Both the position numbers and the translations under genes were made by a program. From NCBI RefSeq assembly GCF_011762195.1, contig NZ_JAASQK010000001.1:781381-845380 (forward strand): 64,000 nucleotides of DNA, written 5' to 3'. Positions 19,823 through 31,817 of this stretch are shown in pieces; the first letter of the stretch is position 1; every line of letters begins with the position of its first letter. Origin of the DNA: Sphingomonas oligoaromativorans (lineage in GTDB: Bacteria > Pseudomonadota > Alphaproteobacteria > Sphingomonadales > Sphingomonadaceae). The notes below the pieces were generated by a model. The model did no database searches, was not told the DNA's origin, and was given only the letters and a program-made list of their open reading frames with translations.

Positions 19823-20446
19823 ATGATCCTCGTCCACCATCTCCAGAACAGCCGGTCGCAGAGGGTGCTGTGGCTGCTGGAGGAATTGGGTTTCCCGTTC
19901 GAGGTCCGGCGTTACGAGCGCGATCCGAAGACGCTGCTGGCCCCGCCCGAGCTTCGCCGCATCCATCCGCTTGGCAAGGCGCCGATCGTCGAGGTGGACG
20001 GGCTGACGCTGGTCGAGACCGGTGCGATCGTCGAATATCTGGTGACGCGGGCGGATGGCCGTCTCGGCCCTCCGGCCGATCCGGTCGCGGCGCAGCGCTG
20101 GCGGCAATATCTCCATTATGCGGAAGGTTCGATGATGCCGCCGCTGTTCGGGCTGTTGGTGGTGCGTCGTCTGGGGTTGCTCGGCCGGCCAGCGCTGGGG
20201 CCGCTGCTCAGGATGTTCGCGGCGCATCTGCGCTGGCTCGAAGCCGAATTGGCCGGGCGCGACTGGTTCGCCGGGGATGTTTTCACGGCCGCGGACGTGA
20301 TGATGAGTTTCCCGCTCGAGGCGGCCACCCAGCGGGCCGGCCTGGACCGGCAATATCCGCGCCTGCTGGCGTGGCTGGAGCGGATCCATGCGCGCCCGGC
20401 CTATCGCACCGCCCTGAACCGAGGAGGCCCTTATGTTTATGCGTGA
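19823..20446 (+). CDS. Glutathione S-transferase family protein
   Basis: A 207-residue GST. The N-terminal thioredoxin-like domain reads MILVHHLQNSRSQRVLWLLEEL, with a Ser/Arg pair in the position that activates glutathione. The cis-proline loop HPLGKAPIVEVDG and the SNAIL-like VETGAIVEYL segment, which binds the gamma-glutamyl group, are visible. The C-terminal helical domain includes the AADVMMSFPL N-capping box. The substrate is unknown. The stop overlaps the next gene by 14 bp. Confidence 0.85.
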   Translation: MILVHHLQNSRSQRVLWLLEELGFPFEVRRYERDPKTLLAPPELRRIHPLGKAPIVEVDGLTLVETGAIVEYLVTRADGRLGPPADPVAAQRWRQYLHYAEGSMMPPLFGLLVVRRLGLLGRPALGPLLRMFAAHLRWLEAELAGRDWFAGDVFTAADVMMSFPLEAATQRAGLDRQYPRLLAWLERIHARPAYRTALNRGGPYVYA

Positions 20447-21701
20447 ACCGGTCGGGCGGAGAAACATCCTCGGCGGCATCGCTCTGGCCGGCGCGGCATT
20501 GACGCTGCCCGGCGCAGGGTGGGCCGGAAAGCCGAGCGGCCTGGCCGGGTTGTCGCCGCTGGCCGGCGCTCCCGTCCCGATCTCGAAGGAGGAGCGCGAG
20601 GCGCGGATCGAGAAGGCGCGTCGCCTCATGCGCGCGCAGGGGATTTCGGCGCTGCTCGTCGAGCCGGGGGCTTCGCTGATCTATTTCACGGGCATCGAAT
20701 GGCATCGAAGCGAACGGCTGACGGCGGCGGTCATCCCCGTCGACGGGGAGGTCGCGATCGTAACCCCGTTCTTCGAAGAGCCCTCGGTCCGCCAGACGCT
20801 CGCGGTGCCCGCCGAAGTCCGCGTGTGGGAAGAGGATGAAGATCCGCTCGCTCTGGTCGCGGCGATATTGACCGATCGCAAGCTGGCCAGCGGCGTCATC
20901 GCGATCGAGGAGACCGTCCGTTATTTCGCGGTGGATGGGCTGATGAAGGCCTTACCCCACGCGCGGATCGTCTCCGGCGCTCCGGTGGTGCGCGGGTGCC
21001 GCATGATGAAATCGCCCGCCGAGATCGCGTTGATGCAGCGCGCCACGGACGTCACCATCGCCGCTTATCGCCATGTGATCCCGCGCGTGAAACCGGGCAT
21101 GGCGCCAGCCGACGTTTCCCGGATGATGGACGAGGCGACGGTCGCGCTGGGCGGATCGCCCGAATTCTCGCTGGTGCTGATGGACGCCGCAGCGGCCCTC
21201 CCGCACGGATCGCACGAGCGGCAGGTGGCGCGCGAGGGCGGCATCGTCCTGATGGACTGCGGCTGCACGGTGCAGGGCTATCAGTCCGATGTGTCGCGCA
21301 CCTTCGTGCTCGGCCAGCCGAGTGCGCGGCAGCGACAGGTATGGGATCAGGTCCATCGCGGGCAACAGGTCGCTTTCGAGGCGGCGAGGATCGGCACGCC
21401 GGCGGGCGAAGTCGATGACGCGGTCCGACGCTATTATGAGAGCCTCGGCTATGGCCCGCGCTATGCGCTGCCGGGGCTGGCGCACCGCACCGGCCACGGC
21501 ATCGGGCTCGATGGGCATGAACCGGTGAATCTGGTCCATGGCGAGCAGACGAGGCTGGCGGCGGGCATGTGCTTCTCCGATGAGCCGGGCCTCTATATCC
21601 CCGGCGAGTTCGGCATCCGGCTGGAGGATTGTTTTCACATGACGGAGGCGGGGCCACGCTGGTTTTCGACGCCGCCGGCCTCGATCGATCGGCCGGTATA
21701 A
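20433..21701 (+). CDS. Secreted M24-family aminopeptidase (Xaa-Pro type)
   Basis: A 422-residue pita-bread metallopeptidase. The N-terminus has twin arginines before a hydrophobic stretch (GRRNILGGIALAGAALTLPGAGWA), which suggests Tat export. The creatinase-like N-domain spans about 50-170. The metal ligands of the catalytic domain are visible: Asp in LMDCGCTVQGYQSDVSRTF (two Asp), His in HRTGHGIGLDGHE, Glu in SDEPGLYIPGEFG and Glu in IRLEDCF. It most likely cleaves X-Pro dipeptides. The start overlaps the GST gene, so the pair is probably one transcription unit. Confidence 0.87.
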   Translation: MFMREPVGRRNILGGIALAGAALTLPGAGWAGKPSGLAGLSPLAGAPVPISKEEREARIEKARRLMRAQGISALLVEPGASLIYFTGIEWHRSERLTAAVIPVDGEVAIVTPFFEEPSVRQTLAVPAEVRVWEEDEDPLALVAAILTDRKLASGVIAIEETVRYFAVDGLMKALPHARIVSGAPVVRGCRMMKSPAEIALMQRATDVTIAAYRHVIPRVKPGMAPADVSRMMDEATVALGGSPEFSLVLMDAAAALPHGSHERQVAREGGIVLMDCGCTVQGYQSDVSRTFVLGQPSARQRQVWDQVHRGQQVAFEAARIGTPAGEVDDAVRRYYESLGYGPRYALPGLAHRTGHGIGLDGHEPVNLVHGEQTRLAAGMCFSDEPGLYIPGEFGIRLEDCFHMTEAGPRWFSTPPASIDRPV

Positions 21702-21753
21702 TGGACGCACCTGCTCGCTTGTGCCGCCGCACGCCCTCGCTTAAATCGCGCGC

Positions 21754-24414
<2,661 letters not shown>

Positions 24415-24613
24415 GTGGCGTGCGGTCGCACGGGCCGGCAACGCCGGACAGCCCGGATGGCGGCAGTCGGAATGGGTGCCCCATCGGTGCGACGATGGGG
24501 CGCTCGCCGTCCGGGACAAGAGCGGTTTCGCGTTTATGCTGGATTGCGGCAAACATCCGTCATCATGCGGATGTTCGCACGGCGTTTGGGGCATGGAGCC
24601 GGCCGGCCACGGT

Positions 24614-24651
24614 GCAGGGCGGACCGTCGCCAAGGCCACCGTCCGCGCTGC
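24614..24651. terminator. Candidate stem-loop between alaS and the antiporter gene
   Basis: GCAGGGCGGAC is near-complementary to GTCCGCGCTGC (10 of 11 pairs) around a 16-nt loop. It lies in the 267 bp gap between convergent genes, with no T-run, so a bidirectional terminator is only a possibility. Nothing else is seen in that gap. Confidence 0.35.
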
Positions 24652-24681
24652 ATTTGAACGACGGGTGCCGGTAGCGCCCGT

Positions 24682-26451
24682 TCAGGCATCCCGCAACCGG
24701 CGGCCGCGCTCCTTCGGGGCTTCGCTCAGGCCGCCCATCTCCATGATCGATGCGCGCTGCTCGGCGCGTTTCTCGTGGATCGAAGCGATCACCGGGCCGA
24801 CTGCCACGCCGATCTCGGTCAGCACCGCCTCGGAAAGCTGGAAGGAGCTTTCGAGCTGTTCGGGCACGGCGTCGGTCGCGCCGGCGCGGTAGAGTTGCGC
24901 CGCGTTGCGCGCATCGCGGGCGCGCGCGATGATCGGCAGATCGTGGTGCGCGTCGCGGATGCGCCGGGTCAGGCGGAGCTGTTGCACCGGATCGTCCATG
25001 GTGAGCACCACGGCGGCGGCGTGATCCAGCCCGAGCCTGTCGATCATTTCTGCACGGCTGGCGTCTCCGAACAGCACCGCAAACCCCTCCTTCCGGGCGG
25101 CCGAAACGGCATCGATATCGGCGTCCACCGCGAGATAGGGGCGCTCATGCGTGGCGAGCATGGAGGCGACCAGCCGCCCGACGCGACCGAAGCCGACGAT
25201 CAGCACGCGCGCGGCGGGGCCGGGTTCGGGAATGGTCGCCGTCTCGCGGGTCTGGCGGCGCTCGACGCGGCGGGCGACGTCGCGGCCGAGATGGGCGAGC
25301 AGCGGCGTGATGGTGAGGCCGATCGCGGTCACCGTCTGCCAGAAGGCGGCGGCATCGGGCTGGACGAGTCCGCCGGCCTGCGCGGCGCCGAGCACGATCA
25401 GCGTCGTCTCGGAGGGCGAGGCCATCAGCAGCCCGGTCTCGACCGCAGCGCCCGGCCGCGTGCCCGACAGCCGCAGCAGCAGCGCCGTCACCACCGACTT
25501 GGCGAGCACCACGCCGGCCACCGCGAGCACCAGCGCCCCCCATTGCGAGGCGAGCGCCGCGACATCGATGCTCATGCCAACGGTGATGAGGAATACGCCG
25601 AGCGCGAGCCCCCGGAAGGGCGCGGTGATGACTTCAACCTCGGTGTGATATTCGGTCTCGGCGATCAGAAGCCCTGCGAGCAGCGCGCCGACGATGGGCG
25701 AAAGCCCGGCGGCCGTCGTCGCGATCGAGGCGAGGATGACGACGAGCAGGCTGATCGCGAGGAACAGCTCGGGGCTCTTGGTGCGTGCGGCCTGCGCGAA
25801 AAGCGGAGGCAGGGCGAAACGCCCGGCCACGAGCAGCAGCAGGACGGTGAGGCCGCCGGACATCAGCGTCGACATCAGTTCGCTCCAGCCGCCGCCCGCA
25901 TTCGGCCCCAGTGCGGCGAGCGCGAAGAGGATCGGCACCAGCGCCAGATCCTCGAACAGGAGCATCGCGAACGCCCCGCTGCCGACCTCGCCCGACGTGC
26001 CCGTCATCGGCAGCACCAGCGCGGTCGAGGAGAGGGCCAAGGCCAGGCCCAGCCCCAGCGCCCCGGCCGGCGCCTGACCGAACAGCATCAGCGTCCCCCC
26101 GATCACCGCGGCGGAGAGGATCAGTTCGGCCGAGCCGACGCCGAACACTTTGGTCCGCATCGACCAGAGGCGCCGGAAGGACAGCTCCAGCCCGATCGCG
26201 AACAGCAGCAGCACGATGCCGAACTCCGCGAAGGGCTCGATCGCGTGCGGATCGGTGATGGTGAGATGATAGAGCCACGGCCAGCGCGGCTGGAGCGCGC
26301 CCAGCCCATGCGGCCCGAGGGCGAGGCCCACGAGGATGAAGCCGATCACCGGGTTCACGCGGAAGCGCGCGAAGGCGGGGATCACGATGCCGGCGGCGCC
26401 CAGGATGACGAGCGCGTCGGAGAATCCGGTCGATTGGGTTGGGAAGGCCAT
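24682..26451 (-). CDS. Kef-type cation:proton antiporter (CPA2) with TrkA-N domain
   Basis: A 589-residue inner-membrane protein. The first about 390 residues contain many hydrophobic segments with the CPA2 features GLALGPHGLG and GLLIAETEYHTEVE. A Rossmann-type TrkA-N domain starts near 408 (RVLIVGFGRVGRLVASML) and includes FGDASRAEMIDRLGLD. The family exports K+ or Na+ in exchange for H+, and NAD(H) or glutathione ligands often gate it. It sits downstream of icd on the same strand, but a hairpin separates them. KefB versus YbaL identity is not decided. Confidence 0.88.
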   Translation of the reverse strand: MAFPTQSTGFSDALVILGAAGIVIPAFARFRVNPVIGFILVGLALGPHGLGALQPRWPWLYHLTITDPHAIEPFAEFGIVLLLFAIGLELSFRRLWSMRTKVFGVGSAELILSAAVIGGTLMLFGQAPAGALGLGLALALSSTALVLPMTGTSGEVGSGAFAMLLFEDLALVPILFALAALGPNAGGGWSELMSTLMSGGLTVLLLLVAGRFALPPLFAQAARTKSPELFLAISLLVVILASIATTAAGLSPIVGALLAGLLIAETEYHTEVEVITAPFRGLALGVFLITVGMSIDVAALASQWGALVLAVAGVVLAKSVVTALLLRLSGTRPGAAVETGLLMASPSETTLIVLGAAQAGGLVQPDAAAFWQTVTAIGLTITPLLAHLGRDVARRVERRQTRETATIPEPGPAARVLIVGFGRVGRLVASMLATHERPYLAVDADIDAVSAARKEGFAVLFGDASRAEMIDRLGLDHAAAVVLTMDDPVQQLRLTRRIRDAHHDLPIIARARDARNAAQLYRAGATDAVPEQLESSFQLSEAVLTEIGVAVGPVIASIHEKRAEQRASIMEMGGLSEAPKERGRRLRDA

Positions 26452-26467
26452 ACCCCATCTATGACAA

Positions 26468-26501
26468 GAGCGCGGGCAGGCTGGCTAGCCCACCCGCGCT
26501 C
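26468..26501 (-). terminator. Hairpin after icd
   Basis: On the plus strand GAGCGCGGG pairs with CCCGCGCTC (9 bp), with GGCTAGCC inside the loop. It lies 23 bp beyond the icd stop, within the leader of the antiporter gene, so it can end icd transcription or attenuate the antiporter. There is no strong T-run. Confidence 0.55.
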
Positions 26502-26523
26502 CCGATGCATTATTCGGGAAGGA

Positions 26524-27744
26524 TCAGGCCCAGTTGGCCATCGCCTTCTCGAGATTGGCGACGATCGCGTCGAAGAACTGCTCGGTCGTCATCCAGTTCT
26601 GGTCCGGGCCGACGAGGATCGCGAGATCTTTGGTCATCTGGCCGCCCTCGACGGTGTCGACGCAGACCTTCTCCAGCGTCTCGGCGAAGCGCACCACATC
26701 CGGCGTGTTGTCGAACTTGCCGCGGAACTGGAGGCCCTGCGTCCAGGCGAAGATCGAGGCGATCGGGTTGGTCGAGGTCGCCTTGCCCTGCTGGTGCATA
26801 CGGTAATGGCGCGTGACGGTGCCGTGCGCGGCTTCCGCTTCGATCGTCTTGCCGTCCGGCGTCATCAGCACCGAGGTCATCAGGCCGAGCGAGCCGAAGC
26901 CCTGCGCGACGGTGTCCGACTGCACGTCGCCGTCATAATTCTTGCAGGCCCAGACGAACTTGCCGCTCCACTTGAGCGCGGAGGCGACCATGTCGTCGAT
27001 CAGGCGATGCTCGTAGACGATGCCCTTGGCGGCGAACTGATCCTTGAACTCGGCGTCGAACACTTCCTGGAACAGATCCTTGAAGCGGCCGTCATAGGCC
27101 TTGAGGATCGTGTTCTTGGTGGAGAGATACAGCGGCCAGCCGCGATCGAGCGCGTAGTTCATGCTGGCGCGCGCGAAATCGCGGATCGAATCGTCGAGGT
27201 TGTACATGCCCATCGCCACGCCGGCGGACGGGAACTGGAACACCTCATGCTCGATGACCTGGCCGTCTTCGCCGGTGAAGGTCATCTTGAGCGTGCCGGG
27301 GCCGGGCACCTTGAAATCGGTCGCGCGATACTGGTCGCCGAAGGCATGACGGCCGACGACGATCGGGTCCGTCCAGCCCGGAACGAGGCGGGGGACGTTG
27401 CGCATCACGATCGGCTCGCGGAAGATCGTGCCGCCCAGGATGTTGCGGATCGTGCCGTTGGGCGACTTCCACATCTTCTTGAGCTTGAATTCCTCGACGC
27501 GCGCCTCGTCGGGGGTGATCGTGGCGCACTTCACGCCGACGCCATGCTTCTGGATCGCCTTGGCGCTGTCGATCGTGACCTGATCGTTGGTCGCGTCGCG
27601 GTTCTCGACCGAGAGGTCGTAATATTCGAGGTCGATGTCGAGATACGGCTTGATGAGCCGCTCGCGAATCCCTTCCCAGATGATCCGCGTCATCTCGTCG
27701 CCGTCGAGTTCGACGACCGGGGTCTGCACCTTGATCTTGGCCAT
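26524..27744 (-). CDS. icd: NADP-dependent isocitrate dehydrogenase
   Basis: A 406-residue enzyme of the dimeric, eukaryote-like NADP-ICDH subfamily that oxidises isocitrate to 2-oxoglutarate and CO2 in the TCA cycle. Visible signatures are [39 protein letters not shown] with the substrate Ser/Asn/Arg set, NYDGDVQSD with metal-binding aspartates, and [14 protein letters not shown] for NADP. The frame is open 24 codons upstream, but family homology begins at MAKIKV, fixing the start at 27744. Confidence 0.97.
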   Translation of the reverse strand: MAKIKVQTPVVELDGDEMTRIIWEGIRERLIKPYLDIDLEYYDLSVENRDATNDQVTIDSAKAIQKHGVGVKCATITPDEARVEEFKLKKMWKSPNGTIRNILGGTIFREPIVMRNVPRLVPGWTDPIVVGRHAFGDQYRATDFKVPGPGTLKMTFTGEDGQVIEHEVFQFPSAGVAMGMYNLDDSIRDFARASMNYALDRGWPLYLSTKNTILKAYDGRFKDLFQEVFDAEFKDQFAAKGIVYEHRLIDDMVASALKWSGKFVWACKNYDGDVQSDTVAQGFGSLGLMTSVLMTPDGKTIEAEAAHGTVTRHYRMHQQGKATSTNPIASIFAWTQGLQFRGKFDNTPDVVRFAETLEKVCVDTVEGGQMTKDLAILVGPDQNWMTTEQFFDAIVANLEKAMANWA

Positions 27745-27860
27745 GGGGGCTCCGCTGATGCACCGGCGAACGCGCCGGCTGAGGTTTGTCGAGCCGCTTA
27801 GGCCTGTGTGAGGCACGGATCAACCGTGACAGAGGATGGGAGACGCCTTAGGAAGACGCG

Positions 27861-28595
27861 ATGACATCCCTTGAAAAACCCGACACTGGCACCAGCACCG
27901 TCCGCTGGCGCTTTCCCGCCGTCCACCCCGAGGGCTACAAGTTCGCGGCCATCGCCGGCGCGATCACCGCGGCCCTGTTCCTGCTGTTGCCGCAGGCCTT
28001 CGGCTGGCTGGGCGTGGGCATCACGATCTGGGTGCTGGCCTTCTTCCGCGATCCGGTCCGCACGACGCCCAAGGCGCCGGGCATGATCGTGGCGCCGGCG
28101 GACGGGCTCGTCACCCTCATCACCACCATGCCGCCGCCGCGCGAACTGGTGGGCGAGGGCGCCCTCTCGCCGGAGCCGGTGGTGCGCGTGTCGATCTTCA
28201 TGTCCGTGTTCGACGTGCACATCAATCGCTCGCCGATCGGCGGCACGATCAGCCGCGTCGTCTATATCTCGGGCAAGTTCCTCAACGCCGATCTCGACAA
28301 GGCGAGCGAGGAGAATGAGCGCCAGCATATCCTCGTCGAGGATCGCGACGGCATGAAGATCGGCTTCACGCAGATCGCGGGCCTCGTCGCGCGGCGCATC
28401 GTGCCGTTCGTGAAGCCAGGTGATATCATCGCCGCCGGCCAGCGTGTCGGCCTGATCCGCTTCGGCAGCCGTGTCGACGTGTACCTGCCCGCCGGCACCG
28501 GCTCGCAGGTGCTGCTCGGCCAGCGCACCATCGCGGGCGAGACCGTGCTCGGCGTCGCCGGCCGCGACGAGCGGATCGACGGTATCGCCCAGTGA
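27861..28595 (+). CDS. psd: Phosphatidylserine decarboxylase
   Basis: A 244-residue short-type proenzyme that converts phosphatidylserine to phosphatidylethanolamine. It has one or two hydrophobic segments near residues 28-62. The catalytic His is in FDVHINRSP, and the self-cleavage site is Gly202-Ser203 in [11 protein letters not shown], where Ser becomes the pyruvoyl group. The stop overlaps pssA in ATGA, so substrate-making and substrate-using enzymes are co-expressed. Confidence 0.95.
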   Translation: MTSLEKPDTGTSTVRWRFPAVHPEGYKFAAIAGAITAALFLLLPQAFGWLGVGITIWVLAFFRDPVRTTPKAPGMIVAPADGLVTLITTMPPPRELVGEGALSPEPVVRVSIFMSVFDVHINRSPIGGTISRVVYISGKFLNADLDKASEENERQHILVEDRDGMKIGFTQIAGLVARRIVPFVKPGDIIAAGQRVGLIRFGSRVDVYLPAGTGSQVLLGQRTIAGETVLGVAGRDERIDGIAQ

Positions 28596-29440
28596 GCGAC
28601 CCCGATCGCGACCGGGGTGAAGGGCCTCGCATGGCGTCGCTGAACGCGCGTTTCCGCGATCGTCCGCGCCGGGGCATCCCGTTGCGCGCGGTCGCCCCCA
28701 ATGCGGTGACGGCGCTGGCGCTGTGCTTCGGGCTGTCGGCTGTTCGCTTCGCGATCGGCGATCAGTGGGAACTGGCGATGGGCGCGGTGATCGTGGCCGG
28801 TGTTCTCGACGGGCTCGACGGGCGCATCGCGCGCCTGCTCAAGGGCGAGAGCCGTTTCGGCGCCGAACTCGATTCGCTCTCCGACGTGATCGCCTTCGGT
28901 GTCTCGCCGGCGGTGGTGCTCTATCTCTGGTCGCTGCAATATATGCCGCAATTCGGCTGGACGATCGCGTTAGCCCATGCGGTGTGTTGCGCGCTCCGCC
29001 TCGCCCGCTTCAACGCCCAGATCGACGCGACCGAACAACCCCGCAAGGCGGCCGGCTTCCTGACCGGCATTCCGGCACCCGCGGGTGCGGGCCTCGCCTT
29101 CGTTCCTATCTATCTCTGGCTGGCGACGGGGCATGTCGACCTGTTCCGCACCGCCTATGTCGTGGCGCCATGGACGGCGATGGTCGCTCTTCTGATGGTG
29201 TCGAGCGTGCCGACCTATGGCTGGAGTTCGATGCGTCTGCGGCGCGGCATCCGCTTCGGCGCGCTGGTGGTGATCGGGTTGCTGGGCGGCGCGCTCGTCA
29301 GCGCGCCCTGGCCAACCCTGTCGATCATCGCGCTGCTTTATCTGGCGTCCATCCCGCTCGGCATTCGCGCCTATGCCCGCGTCAAGCGACGCACAGTCGC
29401 CGAGCGGGCATCGCCGGCAGCGGGCGCACCGTTGCCCTGA
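28592..29440 (+). CDS. pssA: CDP-diacylglycerol-serine O-phosphatidyltransferase
   Basis: A 282-residue integral membrane CDP-alcohol phosphatidyltransferase that makes phosphatidylserine for psd. The family motif D-G-L-D-G-R-I-A-R followed by G-A-E-L-D-S-L-S-D is intact near residues 70-95. About eight hydrophobic segments follow. It overlaps psd by 4 bp at the start. Its 3' end overlaps a small convergent gene by 59 bp. Confidence 0.93.
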   Translation: MSDPDRDRGEGPRMASLNARFRDRPRRGIPLRAVAPNAVTALALCFGLSAVRFAIGDQWELAMGAVIVAGVLDGLDGRIARLLKGESRFGAELDSLSDVIAFGVSPAVVLYLWSLQYMPQFGWTIALAHAVCCALRLARFNAQIDATEQPRKAAGFLTGIPAPAGAGLAFVPIYLWLATGHVDLFRTAYVVAPWTAMVALLMVSSVPTYGWSSMRLRRGIRFGALVVIGLLGGALVSAPWPTLSIIALLYLASIPLGIRAYARVKRRTVAERASPAAGAPLP

Positions 29441-29597
29441 CCCGGGCAGGCCGCGCCTCGATCTTCGGGGGTGCGGCCGCCGTCAGGCCCAGCGCCAGCC
29501 GGATCTTTTCCGCGCCGTCCGACAGCGTGCGCAGAATGACCGCCGTCGCGCCCAGCGCGATCAGCAGAGAAACGAACGAAGCGATAATGTGGATCAT
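29382..29597 (-). CDS. Small membrane protein with predicted SOS control
   Basis: A 71-residue protein with one hydrophobic segment at residues 3-22 (MIHIIASFVSLLIALGATAV), then a short amphipathic stretch (LSDGAEKIRLALGL) and a basic Pro/Arg-rich tail. A GAGG ribosome site lies 8-9 bases before the ATG. Upstream, a TTGACA/CATAAG promoter with 17-bp spacing contains a perfect SOS box (29675-29689). The last 59 bp overlap the end of pssA on the other strand. I do not recognise a family. By analogy with SidA of Caulobacter, a small SOS-induced inner-membrane division inhibitor, a division role is possible, but that is inference. Confidence 0.6.
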   Translation of the reverse strand: MIHIIASFVSLLIALGATAVILRTLSDGAEKIRLALGLTAAAPPKIEARPARVRATVRPLPAMPARRLCVA

Positions 29598-29669
29598 GGC
29601 CTGACCTCATCCTCGATCCCGCCGGGCGTCCGTGACACGCCCAACAGCGGCTTGTTCCTGACTTGACCC

Positions 29670-29698
29670 CTTATGTTCGCAATTTGTTCCAATGTCAA
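29670..29698 (-). promoter_or_regulatory. Sigma70-like promoter with embedded SOS box
   Basis: Read on the minus strand: TTGACA (29693-29698), a 17-bp spacer, then CATAAG (29670-29675). The spacer holds GAAC-N7-GAAC (29675-29689, GTTCGCAATTTGTTC on plus), the alphaproteobacterial LexA operator. LexA bound there would block polymerase. It points to the 71-residue membrane protein gene starting at 29597, about 70 bp away. Confidence 0.75.
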
Positions 29699-29858
29699 GC
29701 ACGCTGGAACGTGCTCCTTCGGGTTGATTTCCAGCCCCGAGGGCGTTAAGGGGCCGCCCATTCCACATGCGGGGCGCCCATACCGGTGCCTGCGGCCGCC
29801 TTTGAGGCGATCCTAGGGTTCCTGCCCCGCAGAGGTTCAACCGGAAGGAGATATCCCC

Positions 29859-30611
29859 ATGGCGGCACCGTCCGTTTCCATGCATCAGTTGCTCGACGTC
29901 GGCGCGCACTTCGGCCACCAGACCCACCGCTGGAACCCGAAGATGAAGCCTTACATTTTCGGCGATCGCAACGGCGTCCACATCATCGACCTGTCGCAGA
30001 CCGTACCGCTCTTCGCGCGCGCCCTGGACTTCATCAACCAGACCGTCGCGCATGGCGGCAAGGTTCTGTTCGTCGGCACCAAGCGTCAGGCGCAGGAGCC
30101 GATCGCCGAGGCCGCTCGCGCGTCGGGCCAGCACTTCGTCAACCACCGCTGGCTGGGCGGTATGCTCACCAACTGGAAGACCATCTCGGGCTCGATCAAG
30201 CGCTTCAAGGCGCTCGAGGAGCAGCTCTCGGGCGACACCGCGGGCCTCACCAAGAAGGAAGTCCTCCAGCTCACCCGTGAGCGCGACAAGTTCGAGTTGT
30301 CGCTCGGCGGCATCCGCGACATGGGCGGCATCCCGGACGTGATGTTCGTGATCGACGCCAACAAGGAAGAGCTGGCGATCAAGGAAGCCAACACGCTCGG
30401 CATTCCGGTCGTCGCGATCCTCGACTCGAACGTCTCGCCCGACGGCATCGCTTTCCCGATCCCGGCGAACGACGATGCGAGCCGCGCGATCCGTCTCTAC
30501 TGCGAGCTGATCGCCGAGGCCGCGACCCGTGGCAACCACGGTGCGCAGGCCGCTCGCGGCGCCGACTTCGGCGCGATGGACGAGCCGCCGGCCGAAGCCG
30601 CGCTCGCCTGA
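29859..30611 (+). CDS. rpsB: 30S ribosomal protein S2
   Basis: A 250-residue S2. It begins [20 protein letters not shown] and contains [35 protein letters not shown] and the [16 protein letters not shown] segment, all diagnostic. A strong GAAGGAG ribosome site precedes the ATG. About 160 nt of leader separate it from the SOS promoter, where rpsB promoters or an autoregulatory leader could sit, but I cannot point to one. It is followed by tsf with two hairpins between. Confidence 0.98.
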   Translation: MAAPSVSMHQLLDVGAHFGHQTHRWNPKMKPYIFGDRNGVHIIDLSQTVPLFARALDFINQTVAHGGKVLFVGTKRQAQEPIAEAARASGQHFVNHRWLGGMLTNWKTISGSIKRFKALEEQLSGDTAGLTKKEVLQLTRERDKFELSLGGIRDMGGIPDVMFVIDANKEELAIKEANTLGIPVVAILDSNVSPDGIAFPIPANDDASRAIRLYCELIAEAATRGNHGAQAARGADFGAMDEPPAEAALA

Positions 30612-30620
30612 GCGGATGTC

Positions 30621-30640
30621 ACGCGATCGTAAGATCGCGT
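30621..30640 (+). repeat. Stem-loop with GTAA tetraloop, rpsB-tsf gap
   Basis: ACGCGATC-GTAA-GATCGCGT is a perfect 8-bp stem closed by a GNRA-type tetraloop, 10 bp after the rpsB stop. No T-run follows, so it is more likely an mRNA stability or attenuation element than a full terminator. Confidence 0.75.
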
Positions 30641-30668
30641 CCCTAGCGGCGGGTTCACTCCCGCTCCC

Positions 30669-30696
30669 CGTCACCCCGGTTTCGACCGGGGTGACG
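30669..30696 (+). repeat. Stem-loop with TTCG tetraloop, rpsB-tsf gap
   Basis: CGTCACCCCGGT-TTCG-ACCGGGGTGACG folds into a perfect 12-bp stem with the very stable UUCG loop, 26 bp before the tsf start. Its form resembles the REP-like palindromes dispersed in sphingomonad genomes. No T-run follows. Confidence 0.8.
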
Positions 30697-30721
30697 ATGC
30701 ATATCTGAAAGGATTACAGAC

Positions 30722-31651
30722 ATGGCGGAAATCACCGCTGCCACCGTCAAGGAACTGCGCGATCGCTCGGGCGCCGGCATGATGGACTGCAAGAAGGCGC
30801 TGTCCGAGACCGCTGGCGACATGGAAGCCGCCGTTGACTGGCTGCGCTCCAAGGGCCTCGCCGCCGCTGCCAAGAAGTCCAGCCGCACCGCGGCCGAGGG
30901 CCTCGTGGGCGTCACCGTCGCCGGCACCAAGGGCGCCGCTGTCGAGGTGAACTCCGAGACGGACTTCGTCGCCAAGAACGACCAGTTCCAGGCGTTCGTC
31001 CGCAACGTCGCCGGCATCGCGCTGGAGACGGGCGAGGACATCGAGGCGCTCAAGGCCGCTTCCTATCCGGGCGGCGGCACCGTTGCCGACGCGCTGACCG
31101 CGAACGTCGCCACCATCGGCGAGAACCAGACGCTGCGCCGCGCCAAGGTGCTGACCGTCGGGCAGGGCGCGGTCGTTCCCTACGTCCACAACCAGGCCGT
31201 TCCGGGCATGGGCAAGATCGGCGTGCTCGTCGCGCTCGAATCCGATGCCGGCGTGGACGTGCTGGAGCCGCTCGGCAAGCAGCTCGCGATGCACATCGCC
31301 GCGGCTTTCCCGCAGGCGCTGCACGCCGACCAGCTCGATCAGGACATGATCGAGCGCGAGCGCGCGATCGCCCGTGAGAAGGCGGCCGAGAGCGGCAAGC
31401 CGGAAGCGATCATCGAAAAGATGGTCGAGGGCGCCGTCCAGAAGTTCAAGAAGGAAGCCGCGCTCCTGTCGCAGCTCTTCGTCATGGACAACAAGACCCC
31501 GATCGAAGAGGTCGTGGCCAAGGCGGGCAAGGATGCCGGCACCAAGATCGTGCTGAAGGACTATGTCCGCTTCCAGCTCGGCGAAGGCATCGAGAAGGAA
31601 GAGAGCGACTTCGCGGCCGAGGTCGCTGCTGCGGCCGGCGTCAAGGCCTAA
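30722..31651 (+). CDS. tsf: Translation elongation factor Ts
   Basis: A 309-residue EF-Ts that exchanges GDP for GTP on EF-Tu. The N-terminal UBA-like domain has [19 protein letters not shown], and the core carries SETDFVAKN with the conserved TDFV that wedges into EF-Tu. It follows rpsB in the usual order and is followed by a strong terminator. Confidence 0.98.
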   Translation: MAEITAATVKELRDRSGAGMMDCKKALSETAGDMEAAVDWLRSKGLAAAAKKSSRTAAEGLVGVTVAGTKGAAVEVNSETDFVAKNDQFQAFVRNVAGIALETGEDIEALKAASYPGGGTVADALTANVATIGENQTLRRAKVLTVGQGAVVPYVHNQAVPGMGKIGVLVALESDAGVDVLEPLGKQLAMHIAAAFPQALHADQLDQDMIERERAIAREKAAESGKPEAIIEKMVEGAVQKFKKEAALLSQLFVMDNKTPIEEVVAKAGKDAGTKIVLKDYVRFQLGEGIEKEESDFAAEVAAAAGVKA

Positions 31652-31664
31652 GCCACATCGGATT

Positions 31665-31724
31665 GCGCCCGTCGGCGCGCGCGTTACCGGAAACGGGCGC
31701 GCGGGCCGGCGGGCGTTTTCTTTT
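31665..31724 (+). terminator. Rho-independent terminator after tsf
   Basis: A GC-rich inverted repeat (GCCCGTCGGC.CGCGCG arm against CGCGCGGGCCGGCGGGC) with about 15 of 17 pairs is followed by TTTTCTTTT at 31716-31724. It ends the rpsB-tsf unit 13 bp after the stop and separates it from pyrH. Confidence 0.85.
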
Positions 31725-31817
31725 CGTGGTGGATGGTGCTTCACGCTGCTTGGCAGGGACGGGGGGCATCACTAAGGTGCCGCGACTTTCTGCCATCCGA
31801 TCGGATATATTTCCTGC

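Noticed and set aside
24775..27801. 1,008-codon plus-strand frame over the antiporter and icd genes
   Set aside because: Shadow of two well-supported minus-strand genes; composition is that of reverse-complemented coding DNA.
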